DNA of 64,000 nucleotides from Flavobacterium fluvii. Its GTDB lineage: Bacteria > Bacteroidota > Bacteroidia > Flavobacteriales > Flavobacteriaceae. The translations under genes were made by a program, and so were the position numbers. Shown piece by piece: positions 58,407-64,000 of the stretch. Location: contig NZ_FQWB01000005.1 in the NCBI RefSeq assembly GCF_900129545.1, positions 1 to 64,000 on the forward strand, read 5' to 3'. Every line of letters starts with the position of its first letter. The stretch's first letter is position 1. The notes beneath the pieces were generated by a model. The model had not been told where the DNA came from. It ran no database searches and saw only the letters and a list, made by a program, of their open reading frames with translations.

Positions 58407-60845
58407 TTAAGGTTTAAGGTTTAAACTTTTCTTCCTTTCAAAATATATTCCGCCAATTAAAAGTAACAACATACCCAAAGAACTGAAAAGCGTAATCGTG
58501 CTTCCCGTTTGAATTACCTGTGGTTCGAACTTGAATTCTATGGTATGTTTTCCTGCTGGAATTCGCATTGCTCTCAATACGTAATCTACAGGGAAATGGT
58601 CGGTTAATTTTCCATCTATATATGTATTCCAACCTTTTTCATAATACATTTCAGAGAAAACAGCCAATCCGTTTCCTGTATTATTTGAAGTATATTTTAA
58701 ATGATTAGGTTTATATAAATCCAATTGAATGGTTGCCAAAGAATCTTTTTGAAAAAATTGGGAACCACCTTCAATTTTTGTCATTGTTCCAAATTTTAAA
58801 TAATTTATTACTGCAACATTTTTGGTGTCTAATTTGTCCAATGCCTTCATTTCTGCATCGGCAGAATTTACAGCCCTTAATTCTTTTACAAACCAAGCAT
58901 TTCCATTGGCATTCGGGTTTGGAATTGGAATCGAAGCACCCGTTGAGTCTGATTGAATAATGTATTTCACGTTCAACATGTTCAGAATCTCGATATTGTT
59001 CTTGGCAATTTGATAATCGAATAATTGTTGTATTCTTCTAGGTTTCACGGCACTGTAGCCACCAATAGATTTATGGAAATAAGAAGCCCTTGCACTTGAT
59101 AAATTACCGGCAACTTCAAAAACTCGGTAATGGGTCGTGTCTTGCAAAATCTGCGTGTCGGCAGGTGTTTCCTGAAAAGGAACTTCCACTTCGCTTCTAC
59201 TCACAAAATCCTTGGTCGAAACATATTTCTTGTCCACGAAAAACAAATCGAAAACCATCAATAATCCCACCAAAATTATCGCCGTGTTCTGGGCTAATTT
59301 TTCTTTGACAAACAACCATAAAACACCGGCTGCCAGCAAAATAAAAAATCCGGAACGCAACAAATCAGCCGAATAAAGCGTCATCCTGTCTGATTTCAAT
59401 GCATCCACAAATTCTGGTCCGTAACTTTCCCTGAAATAACTGTCGTTCGCTCCGGCAAAACTGAAACTGTCCTTCAACAAAAACAAACCTACAATAATCC
59501 CGAAGCCAACTGCGGCGGATTGCCACAAGACTTTGAATCGTGCTTCCTTTTCCAAATTGAAAAAGGATTGCAAGCCCATAATTGCCAAAACAGGAAAACA
59601 CAATTCCAGAATTACTTGTATCGAAGAAACTGCCCTGAACTTATTGTACATAGGTACATTATCAATGAAAAAATCGGTCAATGCCGGGAAATTTTTCCCC
59701 CAAGACAACACCAAGGCAACGATGGCTCCCGAAAGAAAGACGTATTTTATTTTTCGTTTATCGGCGAATAAAGCCAAAACTCCCAAAAAGAAAACCACAA
59801 TCCCAATGTAAGCCGGAGCAGCCACAATAGGTTGATCGCCCCAATAGGTTGGCATTCCCGAAACAAAATCGTTGGCTTGATCAGCAGGAACTCCTTTCCC
59901 CATCATAAACTCGTACATTTTGCTGTCTGGGCCAATATTTTCGTTATTCGAACCTCCAAAAAGTCGTGGTGCAATTAAATTGAAACTTTCGGCAATCCCA
60001 TAACTGTATTCCGTTATATAATCGCGGGACAAGGCACTGTTGCCAACATTTTTTGTACCATCGGCATTATAAGTCAATTCACTTTTTCCTCTTGTGCTAA
60101 AGTTGGCATATTCGGCCGTGGCCAATAAATTGGTGGCATTGGCTCCAAGGGCAAAAATTCCGGCAATTGCCAAAACGCCAAATGAAGTCAACAACGATTT
60201 GTACTCCTTTTCTTTTAAAGCCTGATAAATAAAATAACCTGAAAGCACCAACAAGAAAATCAACAAATAATACGTCATTTGAAAGTGATTCGCATTGATT
60301 TCCAAGGCAACGGCAAACATTGTCAGCAATCCACCCCAAATATATTTCTTTTGAAAAACTAATATAAAGCCGGCAATTACCAATGGCATATAGGCGATGG
60401 CGTGCGCTTTGGCATTGTGGCCAACACCGAGAATTATAATCAAATAGGTAGAAAATCCAAAAGCCAAAGCTCCGAAAAAGGCTTTGAGTGGATCTATTTT
60501 CAAAACCAAAAGCAAGCCGTAAAAACCTAGAAAATACAGAAATAAATAATCAGCAGGACGAGGCAAGAAACGTAAAGCATCATCCATCATTCCGATGTAA
60601 TCGTGCGGATATTTGGCTCCCAATTGATAGGTTGGCATTCCTCCAAAGGCGGAGTTTGTCCAATATGGCTCTATTTTTTCGGCTTTTCTAAAATCGTTTT
60701 GTTCCTTTGCCATTCCGGTATATTGGGCAATATCGGATTGGAAAATTTGTTTTCCCTGCAAAACGGGATAAAAATAAATAAGGGAAATTAATACGAATCC
60801 AAGTAGGACTAAAGCGTGCGGATAGAACTTTTGAAGTTGCTTCAT
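58407..60845 (-). CDS. YfhO family membrane protein
   Basis: The 812-aa product has about 12-13 membrane helices and a large periplasmic domain late in the chain (about 560-790: VFEVAGNLSSARASYFHKS, IEFKFEPQVI), with the start LVLLGFVLISLIYFYPVLQGKQIFQSD typical of YfhO. YfhO is a GT-C-like enzyme that uses lipid-linked sugar to decorate envelope polymers such as lipoteichoic acid in Firmicutes; in Bacteroidota the acceptor is unknown. It heads the three-gene operon. Confidence 0.9.
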   Translation of the reverse strand: MKQLQKFYPHALVLLGFVLISLIYFYPVLQGKQIFQSDIAQYTGMAKEQNDFRKAEKIEPYWTNSAFGGMPTYQLGAKYPHDYIGMMDDALRFLPRPADYLFLYFLGFYGLLLVLKIDPLKAFFGALAFGFSTYLIIILGVGHNAKAHAIAYMPLVIAGFILVFQKKYIWGGLLTMFAVALEINANHFQMTYYLLIFLLVLSGYFIYQALKEKEYKSLLTSFGVLAIAGIFALGANATNLLATAEYANFSTRGKSELTYNADGTKNVGNSALSRDYITEYSYGIAESFNLIAPRLFGGSNNENIGPDSKMYEFMMGKGVPADQANDFVSGMPTYWGDQPIVAAPAYIGIVVFFLGVLALFADKRKIKYVFLSGAIVALVLSWGKNFPALTDFFIDNVPMYNKFRAVSSIQVILELCFPVLAIMGLQSFFNLEKEARFKVLWQSAAVGFGIIVGLFLLKDSFSFAGANDSYFRESYGPEFVDALKSDRMTLYSADLLRSGFFILLAAGVLWLFVKEKLAQNTAIILVGLLMVFDLFFVDKKYVSTKDFVSRSEVEVPFQETPADTQILQDTTHYRVFEVAGNLSSARASYFHKSIGGYSAVKPRRIQQLFDYQIAKNNIEILNMLNVKYIIQSDSTGASIPIPNPNANGNAWFVKELRAVNSADAEMKALDKLDTKNVAVINYLKFGTMTKIEGGSQFFQKDSLATIQLDLYKPNHLKYTSNNTGNGLAVFSEMYYEKGWNTYIDGKLTDHFPVDYVLRAMRIPAGKHTIEFKFEPQVIQTGSTITLFSSLGMLLLLIGGIYFERKKSLNLKP

Positions 60846-60887
60846 TAAATTTGGTTGTTGGGTTTTGGTTGTTGGTTTTGGGTAAAT

Positions 60888-61169
60888 TTAATCTATTTCT
60901 TCGTAATCGACATAATCCCCCACTTTTTTGGTTTCTCGAGATTTCTTGGCATTGGCGGTATCAATAATAATCTCATCGTTATTTGACGTTTTTTGCCAAG
61001 AATTACCTTGGGCATATTGCTGCTGCCTTTGAAAATTTTCACCGGCTTTTTCTACTACTTTTTTAACTATTACAGGCAAAAACAATCTTGCCAAAAATTT
61101 AAAAATATAGTAAAAAGCTATTATGTAAAACAATGTTTTTATAAAACCGTAAAAAGACGCTTCTTGCAT
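60888..61169 (-). CDS. DUF4834 family protein
   Basis: From the ATG at 61169 (93 aa) the product starts MQEASFYGFIKTLFYIIAFYYIFKF, a membrane helix, and then a basic/Gln-rich tail (GENFQRQQQYAQGNSWQK) ending YVDYEEID, as in DUF4834. The family is restricted to Bacteroidota and of unknown function; the helix suggests a small inner-membrane protein. A longer start at 61211 is rejected because the -7 box TAATTTTG (61187-61194) lies between. Confidence 0.85.
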   Translation of the reverse strand: MQEASFYGFIKTLFYIIAFYYIFKFLARLFLPVIVKKVVEKAGENFQRQQQYAQGNSWQKTSNNDEIIIDTANAKKSRETKKVGDYVDYEEID

Positions 61170-61186
61170 AATCAAATAATTTTTTG

Positions 61187-61194
61187 CAAAATTA
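61187..61194 (-). promoter_or_regulatory. -7 box TAATTTTG that sets the DUF4834 start
   Basis: Minus-strand TAATTTTG, 17 nt upstream of the ATG at 61169. Confidence 0.55.
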
Positions 61195-61249
61195 ACAATT
61201 CCAACGTTCAAAATTAAAATATCATTCTTAAATAAATAATAAAATATAG

Positions 61250-61257
61250 TACATTTG
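61250..61257 (+). promoter_or_regulatory. -7 box TACATTTG of the barrel gene at 61291
   Basis: TACATTTG matches TAnnTTTG and lies 33 nt before the ATG at 61291. Confidence 0.5.
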
Positions 61258-61290
61258 AAAAGCCTTATTCCCTTTTAACCTAAAAATAGC

Positions 61291-62226
61291 ATGTACAAAA
61301 TCAAAACCTTAATTGTCACCGTCTTTTTGATGCTACCATTAATTCATTATGGACAGCACACCGATGAAATCAATTCGAACAGGCCGGGCGAAACCATGTC
61401 GGCTTTTGGAGTGGGAAAATCAGTTTTTCAAGTGGAATCAGGTATTTATGGCATCAAGGAAAATCACAGCATCTTGAATTATGATGCCAATGGTTTTGGA
61501 GTTGACTTGACGTTGAGATGTGGATTGTTTTTGGAAAAACTGGAATTCATTGCCGACTTCCAATATCAATATGAACAAGTCACTTCTCCGATGAGCATCA
61601 TAGACAAATCCGCTTTTAAACAAACCGTTTTGGGAGCCAAATATTTGATTTACGATCCATTCAAAAACTACGAAAAACAAATCAATGTATACAGTTGGAA
61701 AGCCAATCATTCCTTCAATTGGCACCAATTAGTTCCAGCATTTTCAGTATTTGTGGGAGCCAATCTAACCTTAGAGGATAATCCATATTATTTTTCACCG
61801 GATGCCGCTATTTCGCCAAAAGTAGTGCTCATTGCCCAAAACCATTTAGGCGATGGAACCTGGGTTTTCGTGACCAATATTATTGCCGATTACATTGGAA
61901 CCGATTTTCCTAGTTACGGTTACGGGATTACCTTGACCAAAGGTTTCAACCGAAATTGGTCTGGTTTCATAGAAAACCAAGGCTACATGAGTGACTTTTA
62001 CAGCGATGCCATTGTTCGTGGCGGTGCTGCTTATTTGCTTAATAACGACATGCAAATTGATGCTTCCATAAGTACAAGTTTAAAAGACACGCCTTCCATA
62101 CTTTATGGTGGAATTGGATTTTCTTGGCGTTATGATGCCAGATATAAAGAAGTGCGAATGAAAGTTGACACGGGAGATTCAGACAAAAAAGCCAAAAGAA
62201 GAGCCAAAAGAACCAAAAAAGGATAA
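61291..62226 (+). CDS. Outer-membrane transporter-like barrel with basic tail
   Basis: The 311-aa product has a signal peptide (LIVTVFLMLPLIHYGQ) and then NRPGETMSAFGVGKSVFQVE, followed by alternating strands, the pattern of the MetA-pathway/phenol-degradation transporter-like family (PF13557-type). It ends with an odd basic tail (SDKKAKRRAKRTKKG) beyond the last strand, which is unusual for a barrel. Function and substrate are unknown. The acetyltransferase-like gene follows 23 nt later. Confidence 0.78.
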   Translation: MYKIKTLIVTVFLMLPLIHYGQHTDEINSNRPGETMSAFGVGKSVFQVESGIYGIKENHSILNYDANGFGVDLTLRCGLFLEKLEFIADFQYQYEQVTSPMSIIDKSAFKQTVLGAKYLIYDPFKNYEKQINVYSWKANHSFNWHQLVPAFSVFVGANLTLEDNPYYFSPDAAISPKVVLIAQNHLGDGTWVFVTNIIADYIGTDFPSYGYGITLTKGFNRNWSGFIENQGYMSDFYSDAIVRGGAAYLLNNDMQIDASISTSLKDTPSILYGGIGFSWRYDARYKEVRMKVDTGDSDKKAKRRAKRTKKG

Positions 62227-62249
62227 ACTCACAATACCTAATACACAAA

Positions 62250-63368
62250 ATGATTACCATAAAAGAAGCCGTTACAAAAAAGGAAATGACCGAATTCGTC
62301 AAATTCCCTTTCTCCTTGTACAAAGACAACAAATATTGGGTTCCTCCCATCATTGCCGATGAATTGGAATCCTTCGACAAAACCAAAAATCCAGCTTTCG
62401 AAAGCGCAGAAGCCTATTTTTATTTGGCCTACAAAAACAATGAGATTGTCGGCAGGATTGCCACCATCATCAATTGGAACGAAGTGAATAATCAACACAA
62501 AAAGAAAGTTCGTTTTGGTTGGTTCGACGTGATTGATGATATCGAAGTGACCAAGGCTTTATTGGAAAAAGCCTATGAATTAGGAAGAAAAAACAATTTG
62601 GAACACGTAGAAGGACCGATGGGTTTCTCCAATCTGGATAAAGTTGGCGTTCTCACCGAAGGTTTTGAAGAAATGGGAACCATGATCACTTGGTACAATC
62701 ATCCTTATTTCGCGACTCATTTGGAGCAATTGGGATTTGTCAAAGAGAAAGAATACATAGAAAGCATCTTTCCTTTTTCGAACGTAAAACCCGAATTCTT
62801 CCTGAAAGCACAAGCGTTAATCAAAAAGCGTTATGAACTGACGAGTTTGAACTTTACCAAAACAAAAGACATAATGCCTTATGTGGACAAAATGTTTGAT
62901 TTGTTCAATAATTCTTATGCCAGTTTGTCTTCGTTTGTGGCCATAACCGATATTCAAAAAGAATATTTCAAGAAGAAATACATCAGTTTCATCAATCCGG
63001 AATACATCAAATTCGTGATGGACAAGAACAATGACATTGTGGCTTTCAGCATTGTGATGCCTAGTTTTTCGGAAGCGTTGCAAAAAGCCAAAGGCAAACT
63101 TTTTCCATTTGGGTTTTACCATTTACTTAAAGCCCGAAAAGATAGCAAAGACGTTGTTTTTTACTTGATAGGCGTTCATCCTGAATACCAAAACAAAGGG
63201 GTAACGGCAATCATATTTGATGAATATTTCAAGACTTTCAGTGAAAAAGGAATCGTCAACTGCATCCGAACTCCAGAACTGGAGGAGAATCACGCCATAC
63301 ACAATTTATGGAAAAATTTTGATCCAAGAGTGCATTGTAGAAGGAAAACTTTTATCAAAAACCTGTAA
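62250..63368 (+). CDS. GNAT-like acetyltransferase (372 aa)
   Basis: The 372-aa product has the two-lobed layout of long GNAT-like proteins: YFYLAYKNNEIVGRIATIIN in the first half, and FYLIGVHPEYQNKGVTAIIFDEYFKTF, an acetyl-CoA-binding type motif, near the end. From memory similar proteins are annotated as N-acetyltransferase or hypothetical in Flavobacterium. Substrate is unknown. It follows the barrel gene by 23 nt and ends in a terminator. Confidence 0.78.
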   Translation: MITIKEAVTKKEMTEFVKFPFSLYKDNKYWVPPIIADELESFDKTKNPAFESAEAYFYLAYKNNEIVGRIATIINWNEVNNQHKKKVRFGWFDVIDDIEVTKALLEKAYELGRKNNLEHVEGPMGFSNLDKVGVLTEGFEEMGTMITWYNHPYFATHLEQLGFVKEKEYIESIFPFSNVKPEFFLKAQALIKKRYELTSLNFTKTKDIMPYVDKMFDLFNNSYASLSSFVAITDIQKEYFKKKYISFINPEYIKFVMDKNNDIVAFSIVMPSFSEALQKAKGKLFPFGFYHLLKARKDSKDVVFYLIGVHPEYQNKGVTAIIFDEYFKTFSEKGIVNCIRTPELEENHAIHNLWKNFDPRVHCRRKTFIKNL

Positions 63369-63393
63369 AAAAGTTTGCAATATCAGTTAACAC

Positions 63394-63430
63394 AAAAAAA
63401 ATCCATTCACATAACGAATGGATTTTTTTT
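63394..63430. terminator. Bidirectional hairpin terminator
   Basis: ATCCATTC (63401-63408) pairs with GAATGGAT (63416-63423), flanked by A and T runs, between converging genes. Confidence 0.85.
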
Positions 63431-63475
63431 ATATAATTTCACTGTAAACTGTGACTGCAAACTATAAACTAAATA

Positions 63476-64000
63476 TTAAGCATCCAAATCAACCTTAGTT
63501 CTACTGGCTATCTCTTTATAAGTTCCGTTTACCAATTTCTCACGAATTGCTTCAAACGCAGTAAGTGTTTGATCAATATCATCCAATGTATGTGGAGCAG
63601 TAGGAATAACACGCAGTAAAATCATTCCTTTTGGAATAACCGGATAAATTACTATCGACAAGAAAATACCATAATTTTCTCTTAAGTCATTCACCATTAC
63701 CATCGCTTCCGGCACACTTCCTTCCAAATAAACCGGTGTAACGCAAGTATTGGTGTCACCAATATTAAATCCTTTGCTTCTCAAACCATTTTGCAAAGCA
63801 TTTACGTTTTCCCATAATTTGTCTTTCAATCCCGGGTTATCACGCAATAACTGTAAACGTTTCAAAGAACCGATAGTCTGAATCATTGGCAATGCTTTGG
63901 CAAACATTTGGGAACGTAAATTGTATTTCAAATAATCGATAATATCTTTATCGGCAGCCACAAAAGCTCCAATATTCGCCATTGATTTGGCAAACGTAGA
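63476..64000 (-). CDS. Alpha-oxoamine synthase family enzyme (partial), serine palmitoyltransferase-like
   Basis: The frame is open from the right window edge (STFAKSMANIGAFVAADK) to the stop at 63476. The visible part is about 174 codons: the PLP-lysine loop (Lys of TFAKS) and the C-terminal domain (FAKALPMIQTI, LRVIPTAPHTLDDID). It belongs to the pyridoxal-phosphate alpha-oxoamine synthases, which include serine palmitoyltransferase, glycine C-acetyltransferase and KAPA synthase. In this phylum serine palmitoyltransferase for sphingolipids is likely. The ATG at 63982 is internal, not the start; the 5' part lies outside the window. Confidence 0.8.
   Translation of the reverse strand, partial: STFAKSMANIGAFVAADKDIIDYLKYNLRSQMFAKALPMIQTIGSLKRLQLLRDNPGLKDKLWENVNALQNGLRSKGFNIGDTNTCVTPVYLEGSVPEAMVMVNDLRENYGIFLSIVIYPVIPKGMILLRVIPTAPHTLDDIDQTLTAFEAIREKLVNGTYKEIASRTKVDLDA

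Overview
The window looks like a chromosome segment from a Flavobacterium-type member of the Bacteroidota (inference, no database search). The DNA is AT-rich. Many genes are preceded by a TAnnTTTG -7 box and lack a Shine-Dalgarno sequence. One secreted protein ends in a type IX secretion sorting domain, and several families seen here (DUF5723, DUF4834, DUF6943-like, fused E1 dehydrogenase, HemG flavodoxin, class 2 PyrD) fit that group.

Layout. 1-3476 is the right end of an integrated mobile element: three small element-type genes on +, a four-gene minus-strand cassette (an unrecognised 251-aa protein, a DUF5675 protein and two small membrane proteins), a small HTH-like gene, and a 25-bp tRNA 3' end at 3452-3476 that is probably the attachment site. 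3557-8500 is a signalling block: a NarL-type response regulator, a LytTR regulator with a degenerate receiver, a small lipoprotein, a TPR histidine kinase, and a membrane protein whose upstream region shares a 33-bp element with the regulator promoter. 8501-8800 holds the end of a lost IS21-like element.

8808-23325 is mostly housekeeping: SIMPL protein, rhomboid protease, lipid A-type acyltransferase, a two-repeat T9SS protein, TrmH, sirtuin, PurB, a deacetylase lipoprotein, a cation/proton antiporter, GuaB, a DUF5723 barrel and its partner lipoprotein. 23386-30907 contains an HMG-CoA-lyase-like enzyme, a SatD-DUF3307 operon behind three tandem palindromes, PyrD, two YceI-like proteins around a porin-like protein, and PrmA. 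31141-43625 contains ClpS, a split YeeE/YedE transporter, KdsA, a regulator-controlled CreD operon, small accessory genes, HemG, a transglutaminase-like protein, PepT and a lysine/alanine-rich protein.

43777-64000 contains a hydrolase, a parvulin, UvrA, a DUF559 endonuclease cassette inserted at the uvrA 3' end, a LOG family protein, an M1-like pseudo-peptidase fused to a barrel, a fused 2-oxoacid dehydrogenase E1, a three-gene surface-polysaccharide operon (YfhO, glycosyltransferase, flippase), DUF4834, an outer-membrane protein, an acetyltransferase-like protein and the end of an alpha-oxoamine synthase.

The two most interesting items are (1) the SatD-DUF3307 operon, where SatD reads as a class III cyclase-like domain joined to an HTH and DUF3307 carries four His/Asp i,i+4 pairs, mostly in membrane helices, and (2) the DUF559 cassette, which is bounded by inverted GC-rich repeats and followed by a second, diverged copy of the last 60 bp of uvrA.
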